From NCBI RefSeq assembly GCF_007995015.1, contig NZ_VORB01000001.1:310001-374000 (forward strand): a stretch of 64,000 bases of DNA, given 5' to 3'. How positions within the stretch are numbered: position 1 is the stretch's first letter; each line of letters starts with the position of its first letter. Positions 34,910 to 43,755 of the stretch are shown here, in pieces. A program made the translations under genes and the position numbers. Source of the DNA: Luteibaculum oceani. Its GTDB lineage: Bacteria; Bacteroidota; Bacteroidia; Flavobacteriales_D; Luteibaculaceae. The notes beneath the pieces were generated by a model that was not told the origin of the DNA, did not search any database, and worked only from the letters and a program-made list of their open reading frames with translations.

Positions 34910-35443
34910 ATGCTTAGAATCATAATTACCGGGCCTCCGGGCTCTGGGAAAACTAGCATAATATCCAGACTTAGTTCACTTGGATACCCAGTTCTGCCGG
35001 AAGCCGCACGAATCATTATTCAACAAGAGATGAAAAACCCAGACAGCCAAGCCCTGCCCTGGAAGAATAATGATCTGTTTAGTGAAAAAGTCAAGAATTA
35101 TATCCTAAATCAGAATGCTCAAAATGAAGTCTGTTTTACCGACCGCTGCATCCCAGACGTAATCGCGTACCTAAAAAACTCGGGAAGTAACCAGGTTCAG
35201 CCATACATAAATTCCCTTGAAGCTTTAGATTTACACCCTGAAGTAATTTTTTGTCCTTTTTGGGATGAAATTTACGCTTCGGACCCAGAGCGAAAGGAAA
35301 GTAAACAGGAAGCCAAAAAAATGGAAACCCTGCTAAGAAAAACCTACGAGGAACTGGGCTTTAAAATTATTGAGTTACCCAAATTTGAGGTAAATAAACG
35401 ATGCGAATGGATCTTAAATCGTTACAAAAATTTCTTTTTCTAG
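34910..35443 (+). CDS. Small P-loop NTPase (AAA_28 / NadR-kinase-like)
   Basis: 177 residues. Walker A at the very N-terminus (GPPGSGKTS, residues 8-16), then PEAARIII, an acidic/aromatic FTDRCIPDVIAYL block serving as Walker B/DRx region, and a C-terminal helix. This is the pattern of the AAA_28 group, related to the ribosylnicotinamide kinase domain of NadR, so a small-molecule kinase is plausible. The gene heads an operon with a metal-chelate uptake system and overlaps its binding-protein gene by 43 nt. Whether it phosphorylates the imported ligand is speculation. Confidence 0.8.
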   Translation: MLRIIITGPPGSGKTSIISRLSSLGYPVLPEAARIIIQQEMKNPDSQALPWKNNDLFSEKVKNYILNQNAQNEVCFTDRCIPDVIAYLKNSGSNQVQPYINSLEALDLHPEVIFCPFWDEIYASDPERKESKQEAKKMETLLRKTYEELGFKIIELPKFEVNKRCEWILNRYKNFFF

Positions 35444-36480
35444 GGATTTGCACTTTTGTTATTGCTTGTGCTCCAAAACAGCCCGATAATACCCAAGTAG
35501 GCGAGCTATTTAATCCAAAATATGCCAATTTTTTCAGGGTGATTACAAGGGGTAGCGATACACTACTTCTAAGCATTAACCCTAATAACAAAAGGGATAT
35601 TGACACGGTAAAAGTAAATAGCATCCACAATTTTGCATGTCTGAGTGCGACGCATACCGCCTTTATAGATGTTCTGGATGCAATTGAAAATATAAGAGCC
35701 GTTGATTTTTGCCGATTTCACGCCAGTAGGGCTCTAAAAAACAGTTGTAAGCACGGAGATATAATAGAACTCGGACAAATAAGCTCGATAGGAGCAGAGA
35801 AAATTCTGGAAAGTGGTGTTTCCATTGTTACCATTTCAGGTTTTGACGATTTACCTGGATGGGCGGAAAAATCAAAGAAATTAAATATTTCCCCCACGCG
35901 CGTTTGGGAGTGGAAAGAGGAACACCCTCTTGGTAAGGCTGAATGGCTAATCGCCTTTGGATATCTCACTGGCAAAGAGAATAAAGCACTACAAATTTTC
36001 AAAAAAGAGGAAGAAGATTATAAGCGTATATCAGACCCCTCTCCAGACCAAAAAACTTATATTTTTTCTGGAAATGCATATCAGGGTATTTGGTATTGTC
36101 CGAATACTGATAGTTATTTAAATAAGGTTTTTAGAAAAACAGGGTTAACCCTTACGCTAGATAGTTTATCAGGAACTGCAAGCTCGCCTATAAGTGCCGA
36201 ACAAGCTTTTACAGCACTCAATAATTCACAAAAATGGATTTATCATGGCTCTTGTAAAACTTTTGATTGTTTGTTATCAGAAGAGCCTCGTTTACAATAT
36301 TTAAATAAGGATATTCAATCCGAAATTTGGGCGCCGAACAAGCTTTTAGCGGAAGATGGATCCAATGCTTTCTGGGAACTTAGCACGGTATATCCATCAA
36401 GATTATTAGAGGATTTTGTAGCAATAAAATCTGGGTTGGAGCCAAAACATTTTTATATCAACATTGGAAAAACTCATTAG
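35401..36480 (+). CDS. ABC transporter periplasmic binding lipoprotein (FecB/BtuF type)
   Basis: 359 residues. Signal sequence with lipobox V-I-A-C (cysteine 23), then a helical-backbone metal-receptor fold. The block WKEEHPLGKAEWL is typical of Bacteroidota iron-chelate binding proteins (E-x-HPL-x-x-AEW). Two ATGs (35401, 35407) are possible, and either keeps the leader. It overlaps the ATPase gene by 43 nt and the permease gene by 17 nt. The ligand could be a ferric siderophore, haem or a corrinoid; there is no cobalamin riboswitch upstream. Confidence 0.88.
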   Translation: MRMDLKSLQKFLFLGICTFVIACAPKQPDNTQVGELFNPKYANFFRVITRGSDTLLLSINPNNKRDIDTVKVNSIHNFACLSATHTAFIDVLDAIENIRAVDFCRFHASRALKNSCKHGDIIELGQISSIGAEKILESGVSIVTISGFDDLPGWAEKSKKLNISPTRVWEWKEEHPLGKAEWLIAFGYLTGKENKALQIFKKEEEDYKRISDPSPDQKTYIFSGNAYQGIWYCPNTDSYLNKVFRKTGLTLTLDSLSGTASSPISAEQAFTALNNSQKWIYHGSCKTFDCLLSEEPRLQYLNKDIQSEIWAPNKLLAEDGSNAFWELSTVYPSRLLEDFVAIKSGLEPKHFYINIGKTH

Positions 36481-37465
36481 AAAGAATATATATTTCATTT
36501 TATCCCTTCTATTAATTGTGGGGATTTGGGCGCACCTAAGTTCTGGCTTGTTTGGCATTGGATTGGAGGACATACTTAGTCCGGAAAAAATTTCTCCCCA
36601 AAAGCTGCTGGTATTCAAACAATTTCGCCTTCCAAAAATTATGGCAGCGGTATTATCGGGTTCCGCAATAGCCACTTGTGGTGTACTCATGCAATCCTAT
36701 TTCAGAAATGCCCTTGCAGGTCCCTTTGTTTTGGGTGTGAGTTCGGGAGCAAGTTTAGGCGTAGCTGTATTTATCATGGGGGCAGGAGCAATAGGTCTTG
36801 GCTCTACATACTTTTCTCACATCGGACTTATCGGGTCGGCAATGCTAGGTTCCGCAGTAGTAATGTCTATCATTTTACTTGCAGCAAGACGAATTCAGAG
36901 TTCAACAAATCTATTAATTGTCGGATTAATGTGGGCCAGCTTTACATCTGCAATGGTGAGCATATTAGAATATTTTTCTGGTGGTTCAGAAATAAAATAT
37001 TTCCTGGTCTGGAGTATGGGAAGCCTGCTTAACGTTCAGTTAGAAGATTTAAAAATTTTACTCCCCATCATTGCTGTTGGTCTGGGAACTGCACTTTTAA
37101 ATGCCAAAAAACTCGATGCTCTTCTGCTAGGTAAAAACTATGCGATTTCGCTTGGAATAAACTTTCAAAGAACGAGCTTCTTAATTCTCGCCACTACCTG
37201 TTTGTTGGCGGGGATAATAACCGCCTATGTTGGGCCCCTCGCTTTTGTCGGATTGGCTATTCCTCATTTTTGCCGACTTATTTTGAACACCAATGTTCAC
37301 CAAAAGCTTTTGCGCTTGGCAATTGTTTTTGGGGCAGTTTTTATGGTTTGGTGCCAATGGGTGGCCGAAAATGCGATATCCGATATTGTTCTACCCATAA
37401 ATGTTATAACCTCGTTGATTGGAGCTCCTGTGGTAATTAGTATCATTAAAAGGTCTGGAAAATGA
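36464..37465 (+). CDS. FecCD-family ABC permease
   Basis: 333 residues with about nine to ten membrane helices. Family blocks: FRLPKIMAAVLSGSAIATCGVLMQ, here split for length as FRLPK and LSGSAIATCGVLMQ, then NALAGPFVLGVSSGASLG, and near the end GPLAFVGLAIPHFCR (coupling region). One gene, presumably a homodimer as in BtuC. Overlaps the binding-protein gene by 17 nt and the ATPase gene by 4 nt. Confidence 0.94.
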   Translation: MEKLIRKNIYFILSLLLIVGIWAHLSSGLFGIGLEDILSPEKISPQKLLVFKQFRLPKIMAAVLSGSAIATCGVLMQSYFRNALAGPFVLGVSSGASLGVAVFIMGAGAIGLGSTYFSHIGLIGSAMLGSAVVMSIILLAARRIQSSTNLLIVGLMWASFTSAMVSILEYFSGGSEIKYFLVWSMGSLLNVQLEDLKILLPIIAVGLGTALLNAKKLDALLLGKNYAISLGINFQRTSFLILATTCLLAGIITAYVGPLAFVGLAIPHFCRLILNTNVHQKLLRLAIVFGAVFMVWCQWVAENAISDIVLPINVITSLIGAPVVISIIKRSGK

Positions 37466-38385
37466 TTAAAACCCAAGATTTACTTTTTGGCTACCCACAG
37501 CGCAGTTTTGGCCCCATTAATATTGCGATCGCCCCAGGAGAACTCACTCTTTTAATTGGAAAAAATGGGATAGGTAAATCTACCTTAATCAAAACCCTTT
37601 TGGGATTAATTCCAAGTTTGCAAGGGGTAATTAAAATTAACAAACTAAGCCTAAATGCCACTTCCCTTGCCGAACGAAGTCAGTTAATTTCGTACGTGGC
37701 TTCATCCAACCCCGCTGTGCCCCATTTAACGGTAAAAGACTTAATTGGTATTCAACCTTTACATCACAAGTTGGATGAAAATAAGATTGACGAATATTTA
37801 GAATTACTGAAGATTTCTAAATTTAAGAATCGTTATGTGGACACCCTCAGTGATGGGGAACTTCAAAAGGTTTATTTAGCTCGGGCCCTAGCCCAATCTA
37901 CCAAATACATTGTGCTCGACGAACCCGCAGCACACCTAGATGTAAATGCACGTCTTGAAACCTTTATAATTTTGAAAAAGCTTGCCGAAAAAGAAGGGAA
38001 GGGCATTATGTGTAGTACTCACGACCTAGAGCTCGGTTTAAAAATAGCAGATAGGATTGTTTTACTAACCGAAGATGGCGCATATCAAGATATTCCCGAA
38101 GAGTTGGCATTAAATGGATTGCTTTCTAAAACTTTTAATTCCGGGGAAATCGCATTTAACAAGCTATCCGGAAACTTTGAATTTTGCCTCGAGTCTCATA
38201 AATCGATAAGATATTTTGCCGACAATAATTTAATGGAGTACTGGGTGGTAAATGCTTTAAGGCGCAAGGGCATTAACTGCATTAAAGTGGAAAAAGGTGA
38301 GGAGGCATTGCTAATTTCTGAAAATGAGTTAGTTCTGAACACTAAAAAATATACCTCCATAGAAGATTTGATAAATAACCTTTAG
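37462..38385 (+). CDS. FecE-type ABC ATPase with C-terminal extension
   Basis: 307 residues. Walker A GKNGIGKST (33-41), Q-loop, signature LSDGELQ (Gly to Asp at the third position of LSGGQ), Walker B YIVLDEPAAHLD and the switch His in STHDLE. After the usual end of the ATPase (about 235) come roughly 70 further residues with DNNLMEYWVVNALRRKG and a closing strand-helix, a small domain I do not recognise. Starts in the permease stop (4-nt overlap). Confidence 0.92.
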   Translation: MIKTQDLLFGYPQRSFGPINIAIAPGELTLLIGKNGIGKSTLIKTLLGLIPSLQGVIKINKLSLNATSLAERSQLISYVASSNPAVPHLTVKDLIGIQPLHHKLDENKIDEYLELLKISKFKNRYVDTLSDGELQKVYLARALAQSTKYIVLDEPAAHLDVNARLETFIILKKLAEKEGKGIMCSTHDLELGLKIADRIVLLTEDGAYQDIPEELALNGLLSKTFNSGEIAFNKLSGNFEFCLESHKSIRYFADNNLMEYWVVNALRRKGINCIKVEKGEEALLISENELVLNTKKYTSIEDLINNL

Positions 38386-38389
38386 GGAT

Positions 38390-39154
38390 ATGGCTACCAT
38401 TTTAATTATAGGTTGTGGGTGGCTTGGAAGATCATTAGCAAGTTCACTAAAACTAAATGGTTGCTCCGTGCTTTGCACAACCAGATCTATAGAAAGATGT
38501 GTTGAGTTAAGCCAAGATGGACTTGATGTTTTCCAGTACAGCTTAGGTGAAAAATTCCAATCCAAACAATTAGCAAATATTGGAACCGTGGTTATAGCTG
38601 TTCCACCCTCGAAGGACTCCGATTACCTTCAAAACCTTAGTGAAACAACGGAATACCTGAGGGAAAAAAGAATCATTTTGGCAAGTAGTACCAGCGCCTA
38701 TCCCAGCTCTGGCGAATTTAGCGAAGATTGCAGTATTAAGACACCTAGCAATCCCACAGTATTTAAGGCAGAGCAAATAGTGAAGCGGGTTGCGAAGCAC
38801 TTGTTAGTTATTCGCTTTGGAGGTTTATACAACACAACTACCCGACACCCAGGTAATTGGATGAAAAACAAATCTGAAATTTCAGATGGATGGGTAAATA
38901 TGATTACCGAAGAAGATGCGGTTGGAGTAATCGAATATTTTATTTCCAGCAAACCAAATGAAACAGGGTTGTATAATGCTGTTGAGCCGGGTAAAATTAA
39001 AAAGAGTGAATTCTACACATTGGCATGCAGGCATTTAGGAATTCCTACTCCTAGGTTTAAAGTGATAAATGAGAGTAAGTGGATTTCGAGTGAAAAACTT
39101 CGTAAAGTAGGGTATACCTTTAAGTATTCTCACCCTACAGAAGTGTTTAAATAA
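38390..39154 (+). CDS. NAD(P)-binding SDR/epimerase-like protein (YeeZ-like)
   Basis: 254 residues. The Rossmann start ILIIGCGWLGRSLA is the GxGxxG variant seen in YeeZ-type extended SDR proteins. SSTSAYPSSGEF holds the Ser/Tyr region, and the C-terminal half has MITEEDAVGVIEYF as in nucleotide-sugar epimerase relatives. The classical YxxxK dyad is not intact (the lysine after the tyrosine is absent), so catalysis is doubtful. It starts 4 nt after the ATPase stop and closes the operon. Confidence 0.82.
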   Translation: MATILIIGCGWLGRSLASSLKLNGCSVLCTTRSIERCVELSQDGLDVFQYSLGEKFQSKQLANIGTVVIAVPPSKDSDYLQNLSETTEYLREKRIILASSTSAYPSSGEFSEDCSIKTPSNPTVFKAEQIVKRVAKHLLVIRFGGLYNTTTRHPGNWMKNKSEISDGWVNMITEEDAVGVIEYFISSKPNETGLYNAVEPGKIKKSEFYTLACRHLGIPTPRFKVINESKWISSEKLRKVGYTFKYSHPTEVFK

Positions 39155-39158
39155 AAAA

Positions 39159-39183
39159 CCCACCCCCGAAAACCGAGGATGGG
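39159..39183 (-). terminator. Intrinsic terminator of the tRNA gene
   Basis: Minus strand: CCCATCCTCGG, loop TTTT, CGGGGGTGGG followed by TTTTTT. Two positions pair as G-T wobbles on this strand but are mismatched (C-A) on the plus strand, so it is oriented for the tRNA. Confidence 0.75.
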
Positions 39184-39193
39184 AAAAAAAATG

Positions 39194-39267
39194 TGGAGAA
39201 TATCGGAGTCGAACCGATGACCTTTTGACTGCCAGTCAAACGCTCTAGCCAACTGAGCTAATCCCCC
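39194..39267 (-). tRNA. tRNA-Ala(GGC)
   Basis: 74 nt that fold as a complete cloverleaf on the minus strand: acceptor GGGGGAT/ATTCTCC, D-arm GCTC/GAGC, anticodon stem TTTGA/TCAAA with loop CTGGCAG (anticodon GGC, reading GCC/GCU), variable AGGTC, T-arm ATCGG-TTCGACT-CCGAT, discriminator A. The G3:U70 wobble pair, the main alanine identity element, is present, confirming the assignment. The 3' CCA is not encoded. A terminator follows directly. Confidence 0.97.
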
Positions 39268-39294
39268 AATTGGCGACAAATGTATAATTTTCTT

Positions 39295-40215
39295 TTAATC
39301 TTCTACCCTATAAATAATTGTTGGCAGTTGATTGAAATATGTTTTTTCAGCTAAATATTTCTCTCCAAACACATCATTAAGGAAACCGTCTTCTTTGACC
39401 ACCATATAGATAAAATCTGCTCGGTAGTTCTCAGCCAAGTTGCTTAATTGCTGACCGATATCCTCTATACCATTAAGGGTTTGATATGTAAAGTTAGCGT
39501 TGGGGTATAACTCTTTATAAAATGGCATCAAGTCTCTATCTGCTGCGGTTATTCTTGAGGGCTGTAGAATGTTTCGCTCCGAGATGTGAGCCACATGAAT
39601 CGTGGTTCCAAAAGCTAGAGAACATCCAACCACGGTATCTATCCGAGTTATATTTTCTATCTCCTGAATATCGGAAATATAAATTACATTTTTCGGTTTG
39701 CTAAGTTTACGACCAAGGGGAAGGGTGAAGACCGGGATATTGCTTAATTTCTGTGTAGTTTGTACGGTTGTATGACCATGGTAAACGTTTTCTACATTGC
39801 TTGCTCCCGTGGTGCCTAGGCAAACCATGGGTCTTTCTTCGCCGAGCTTAAACTCATTAATAATTTCGAAAAGCTCTCCGTTTTTACTCAACACCTCTAT
39901 TTCTACTGCAGTGGAACCCAAATGTTTCTCCAGAACTTTTAATTCTTCCTCCAGCCCTTCCTCCGAAAGCTGAAAAAGTATGTCTTTAACGGTTACTAGG
40001 GAGCCAATACTTATACTGGGCACGCTGTAGGCGTTAAGTAATATAATCTTCTTAAGTGCTGGTAAAAATGTATTTACAGCATTAATCATAGCAGATCTGG
40101 CCCCTTCCGAAAAGTCGGTAGCGACTATAAGCGTGCTTGGTAAATATTCATTCTGGAGTTTCCTCTCGGTACTCTTGGATGAACCTAAGTTTTTAAAAAC
40201 GTCTGTAAATGCCAT
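39295..40215 (-). CDS. UspA-type universal stress protein (tandem), copy B
   Basis: 306 residues from ATG 40215, 10 nt after the previous stop. The open frame continues to 40266, but those 17 residues overlap the upstream gene. Two Usp-like halves: the first opens STLIVATDFSEGARSAMINAV and the second KNVIYISDIQEIENI (both shortened here). The phosphate-binding G-x2-G-x9-G(S/T) loop of ATP-binding Usps is only partly recognisable (CLGTTGASNVENVYHG). Paired Usp genes next to a two-component system are typical of oxygen- or energy-stress regulons. Confidence 0.82.
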   Translation of the reverse strand: MAFTDVFKNLGSSKSTERKLQNEYLPSTLIVATDFSEGARSAMINAVNTFLPALKKIILLNAYSVPSISIGSLVTVKDILFQLSEEGLEEELKVLEKHLGSTAVEIEVLSKNGELFEIINEFKLGEERPMVCLGTTGASNVENVYHGHTTVQTTQKLSNIPVFTLPLGRKLSKPKNVIYISDIQEIENITRIDTVVGCSLAFGTTIHVAHISERNILQPSRITAADRDLMPFYKELYPNANFTYQTLNGIEDIGQQLSNLAENYRADFIYMVVKEDGFLNDVFGEKYLAEKTYFNQLPTIIYRVED

Positions 40216-40225
40216 AGTTCTTTTC

Positions 40226-41065
40226 TTAAGCAAGTTGCCCATAGGCTTGTATGCTTCCGCCCCCATTTCTACTCAAATTTTTTATTACACTAATTGCACA
40301 ATTTTTCTTCTCACACAGGGAAAACAAGCTATTTAAGCCTTCGTGATAGTTGGGAATATATTTTTGTTCCAACTCCAAAATCAAAGATTTCAAACCCCTT
40401 TTTGAGACTAAACTCTTTATTGTGGATATTGGAACGGAGGTAATCACTTGTTCATATCTATCGAACTTAAAGCCCAATGCACGTTCGGCTTTTTTCTTTT
40501 TCACATCGAAATTTTCAAAATCCTCTCTACCGCGCTCACTATTGATATGGACAAAACTTTTGTTATTGTGATTAAAGACCGTTCGCAATTCATCATGCCC
40601 AAAAAATGGACTGCTGTGATTGCTGATGAAACAAGCGCTGTTTACCAGTTCATCTGTAAGGTTGATAATAGACCAACTAGCTTCCTCATTTAATTCGTAC
40701 AGAGATTGATTGGAGTAAAAGTACCCCGAGGCACCTACCTTACCTGTAATGCCATTAAACACTACATCTGCTTGATATTTTATAGCTATGCTGTTTAACT
40801 CGCTAAATGAGCTAACCACTCCTGCAAAATCAACTGCGTAATTCTCTAAGAAATTTGCTCTGAGGAATTGGGCCAACTGTCGATGCAAAATTGCATTTTG
40901 ATATTGCCTTTCGATCAAGTTAATCTCCTCTGTATTCGAAAATCCGTTTTGAGGAACATAACACAGCACCAGCTCATTACTCAGCAGGTGCAAATTTTTG
41001 AGTGCATTACTCAAAAATTTCAACCCAAGAGGGGTGTGATTATATGGTACAATTCCTGTAAACAT
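40226..41065 (-). CDS. Universal stress protein-like, copy A (divergent)
   Basis: 279 residues from ATG 41065. The N-terminus MFTGIVPYNHTPLGLKFLSNAL fits a Usp first strand and helix (shown here as TGIVPYNHTPLG). The frame extends 29 codons upstream through a GC-rich hairpin, which I regard as non-coding. The typical DFS and ATP-loop motifs are weak, so it is a divergent Usp. Followed 10 nt later by copy B. Its start codon lies 4 nt after the hairpin at 41070-41106, suggesting control of its expression. Confidence 0.65.
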   Translation of the reverse strand: MFTGIVPYNHTPLGLKFLSNALKNLHLLSNELVLCYVPQNGFSNTEEINLIERQYQNAILHRQLAQFLRANFLENYAVDFAGVVSSFSELNSIAIKYQADVVFNGITGKVGASGYFYSNQSLYELNEEASWSIINLTDELVNSACFISNHSSPFFGHDELRTVFNHNNKSFVHINSERGREDFENFDVKKKKAERALGFKFDRYEQVITSVPISTIKSLVSKRGLKSLILELEQKYIPNYHEGLNSLFSLCEKKNCAISVIKNLSRNGGGSIQAYGQLA

Positions 41066-41069
41066 AAAA

Positions 41070-41106
41070 CGGCCATCAATTGTATACAAAGATACTTTGA
41101 TGGCCG
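41070..41106 (-). promoter_or_regulatory. 10-bp inverted repeat enclosing a -7 promoter box
   Basis: CGGCCATCAA (41070-41079) and TTGATGGCCG (41097-41106) are perfect arms around a 17-nt spacer. Inside the spacer the minus strand reads TATCTTTG (41087-41094), an exact TAnnTTTG box. After the repeat the minus strand reads TTTT directly before the ATG at 41065. It may be an operator around the Usp promoter, a terminator/attenuator of the upstream gene, or both. Confidence 0.55.
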
Positions 41107-41122
41107 CCTGAAGTGGGTGAGG

Positions 41123-41146
41123 GGAGTCATCGCAGACCGTGACTCC
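41123..41146 (-). other. Second inverted repeat downstream of the REC-CRP gene
   Basis: GGAGTCA (41123-41129) and TGACTCC (41140-41146) with a 10-nt loop; the flanking GAGG/CCTC extends it imperfectly. It lies about 20 nt past the stop of the REC-CRP gene and just upstream of the hairpin at 41070. No T-run, so not a typical terminator. It may stabilise the 3' end of the upstream message. Confidence 0.4.
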
Positions 41147-41166
41147 TCTCAAAAGATCACCTATTT

Positions 41167-42213
41167 TTAAACGAAACGATAGATATCATCGAATCTCTCG
41201 GGCTTAATCACTCGAATTTCTCGTCCGTTGATTTCGATTATCCCTTCTTCCTTAAAGTCGGATAATACCCTAATTAATGTTTCGGTTGCCGTTCCAGCCA
41301 AGTGGGCCAAATCGTCTCTGGCAACAGAGATTATATTATGGTCTTGCTTAGAAAGGAAGTTCTTAATGGAGTCGGCTACTCTTTCTCTTACCGAAGAATA
41401 AGCCAATTTTAATAGTCTCGCCTCCTTTTCCGCAAGGTTGTTACTCAACAATTTGATAAAGAGATTAGCTATATCTCTATGTTGCTTCATTAGGTCTAGA
41501 AACTGCGTTCTTCCAATGATTGCAATTTCCGTTTCCTCCAGTGCCGTCGCAGTATCTGGATAAGGTTCTCCTTCAATAATAGAGGTATACCCAAAATAAT
41601 CGTTTGGTGCGGCTAAAGTGGTTATAAGCTCCTTACCGGTTTCGCTTATTCTCCAAAGCTTAACCTTTCCTTTGTAAATAAAGAACAGATTATTGCTGCT
41701 ATCACCTTCGCGATAAATATCCTCCTTTGCCTTAAAAGTTTTGTGCGTGGTATTTTCCTTTAACTCCTGTAAGGCCTCTTTACCTCTAACATCGTGAACA
41801 AGATTTTCCAGTGCTTCTACTCCCTCACCACGAATTTGGTATTGCTCGTGCTTTTTCAAACGTGTTTCTACTGCATTCAGCAGTTCCATTTCTTCAAATG
41901 GCTTGGTGAGATAATCGTCCGCCCCAAGGTTCATTCCCTTTCTGATATCACTTTTATCCGCCTTGGCAGACAAATAAATGAAAGGAATATTTGCCGTTTC
42001 GGGGTTTTTGCTCAACATATATAAAACGCCGTATCCATCGAGACCTGGCATCATAATATCACAAAGTATAAGGTCTGGACTAACGTCCTTTGCCTTTTTA
42101 ACCCCCTCATAACCATCGGATGCAGGAATAACATCATAACTGGCTAATTCTAATACCTCACAAATATTTTCCCTTACATCTGGGTTATCCTCAATGACTA
42201 ATATTTTCTTCAT
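41167..42213 (-). CDS. Response regulator with CRP/FNR-type effector (REC-cNMP-HTH)
   Basis: 348 residues. Receiver (1-120) with E8-D9, D52 (LILCDIMMPGLDG), T/S in FIYLSAKAD and K in YLTKPFEE. A cyclic-nucleotide-type beta barrel follows (about 150-265; FKAKEDIYREGD, LFFIYKGKVKLW), then a long dimer helix and a CRP winged helix (about 275-345) with recognition segment LAHLAGTATETLIRVLSDF. The barrel lacks the classical cAMP R-S pair, and no cysteine cluster is visible for an Fe-S centre, so phosphorylation is the likely input. Overlaps its kinase by 23 nt. The only DNA-binding regulator in the window and a candidate for binding the CRP/FNR-like boxes noted here. Confidence 0.92.
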   Translation of the reverse strand: MKKILVIEDNPDVRENICEVLELASYDVIPASDGYEGVKKAKDVSPDLILCDIMMPGLDGYGVLYMLSKNPETANIPFIYLSAKADKSDIRKGMNLGADDYLTKPFEEMELLNAVETRLKKHEQYQIRGEGVEALENLVHDVRGKEALQELKENTTHKTFKAKEDIYREGDSSNNLFFIYKGKVKLWRISETGKELITTLAAPNDYFGYTSIIEGEPYPDTATALEETEIAIIGRTQFLDLMKQHRDIANLFIKLLSNNLAEKEARLLKLAYSSVRERVADSIKNFLSKQDHNIISVARDDLAHLAGTATETLIRVLSDFKEEGIIEINGREIRVIKPERFDDIYRFV

Positions 42214-43732
42214 TTTTAAATTTTTTGGGGAATTGAACAGTAAAGGTAGTTCCTTCTTGTTCTCTGCTAAAAAAAGAAATTTTTCCGTGTATTAGGTCAA
42301 CATATCTTTTTACAATGTTGAGACCTAGACCTGTGCCTTGTAAATTAAATGCGTTTTTGGCTCTAAAAAACCTTTCGAATAATTGTGCTTGTTCCTCCTC
42401 AGGAATTCCAATTCCATAGTCTTGAACCTCAAGAAAAACCCTATTCCTAATTTCCCAAACCTTAACCATAATTTCCTGGTTTTCGTGAGAATACTTTATG
42501 GCGTTGGTAAGTAAATTGATAATCACATTTCTAAGAATATTTGGATCTTGAAATACCGGTTGATCATCTGGCAATACCAACTGAAACTCTTGACCATCTT
42601 TAAGGTGCTCCTCTAGATCGTCAACCATATTGCGCACCAATTGACTGAAGTTGAATTTACTTGGGTGCAATTCTACTTTACCTTCTTCCAGCTTATCGAT
42701 CGATAAAAAGTCGTTTAGGATAGAAGTTAAATTCTTTACGGAAGAGGCTATCTTTTGTCCATGCTTTTTGATTTTTTCCGCCCCATTTGGGTGGTCCAAA
42801 TACCTGAGCATCAAATTTATAGAGGATAGTATAGTACTTAGCGGTGTTCTGAATTCATGTGACGCCATACTCACAAAGCGAGATTTTAACTCATTGAGTT
42901 GACGCTCTTTTTCAAATGCCCTTTTTATTTCCTTTTCTGCCCTTTTTTGTTGCGTGTTGTTTATTTCAACAAGCAGAATCCGATCAATTGCACCGGTTGC
43001 CGACTCTAATCCAGAGGCGTTTAAAATGTAGTGGTTATCCTTATGAGAAATTTCGAAGGTTTGATTCTTGCCATCAAGAACCCCTTGGAGTTTCTCCTTA
43101 ATTTCGTCGTGGAGCCCAAGCGGCAATCGATCTAGATAATTGGTCCCCACCAACTTTTCACTGGTAATTCCCATGCGGTAAAGCTCCTTACCCTCTGCGA
43201 ATAGATAGTTGAAGTCTCGATCGAAAACACTGATAACACCGTTGGGAAAGTTTCGAGATACTATTCGGTACAATTCTTCGCTAGAACCAAGCGCTTTGTT
43301 TTTACGATCTAAAATTGGGGCAGCAATCCCACCATTGTGATTTTTATTATTAGACCTTGAACTAATATCTTTTAATGTTATTAGGAAATTACTCTCACCT
43401 TCATCACGGAGTAAATTAAACCCAGCAATTACAGGATACTGCTCCGATTCTTCGTTTAGTACAAATAGTTCTTGTCTTAACTCTGCATCCCGGTTACCGG
43501 AAATCAAGCTTTTTAGAATGGACCCAACAAGGATTCTCTGTGATCTTATAAAAAGTCGCTGTACTTTGAGAGAGTCAAAGTATTTCTTGTCGAAGCCCAA
43601 ATAATTTATGGCAGCTTCGTTTACCTCAAGAATCTCACCCCCTTCATTACATAGAAATGCAGGGTTTGTATTTTGGTGAAACAAGAATTTGCTGAGGTCG
43701 GTGGTTAGCAAATTGTGTTTTAACAGCGACAA
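42191..43732 (-). CDS. PAS-PAS histidine kinase, cognate to the REC-CRP regulator
   Basis: 513 residues, no membrane helix. Two PAS domains (about 15-125 and 155-265), a linker coiled coil, HisKA with H292 (MASHEFRTPLST) and HATPase_c (NLLTNAIKYSH, DYGIGIP, GTGLGLNIV). The 'ASHEFRTPLS' form is common in Bacteroidota kinases paired with REC-CRP or REC-only partners. The 23-nt overlap with the regulator gene makes the pair clear. The PAS cofactor is unknown; the second PAS lacks an obvious haem-ligand histidine that I could assign with confidence. Confidence 0.92.
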   Translation of the reverse strand: MSLLKHNLLTTDLSKFLFHQNTNPAFLCNEGGEILEVNEAAINYLGFDKKYFDSLKVQRLFIRSQRILVGSILKSLISGNRDAELRQELFVLNEESEQYPVIAGFNLLRDEGESNFLITLKDISSRSNNKNHNGGIAAPILDRKNKALGSSEELYRIVSRNFPNGVISVFDRDFNYLFAEGKELYRMGITSEKLVGTNYLDRLPLGLHDEIKEKLQGVLDGKNQTFEISHKDNHYILNASGLESATGAIDRILLVEINNTQQKRAEKEIKRAFEKERQLNELKSRFVSMASHEFRTPLSTILSSINLMLRYLDHPNGAEKIKKHGQKIASSVKNLTSILNDFLSIDKLEEGKVELHPSKFNFSQLVRNMVDDLEEHLKDGQEFQLVLPDDQPVFQDPNILRNVIINLLTNAIKYSHENQEIMVKVWEIRNRVFLEVQDYGIGIPEEEQAQLFERFFRAKNAFNLQGTGLGLNIVKRYVDLIHGKISFFSREQEGTTFTVQFPKKFKNEENISH

Positions 43733-43755
43733 AGTATTAAGTTCAATAGCCCAAT

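Noticed and set aside
38390-39154. Classical nucleotide-sugar epimerase
   Set aside because: The Rossmann motif fits, but the YxxxK catalytic pair is not intact, so I kept a general SDR-like call.
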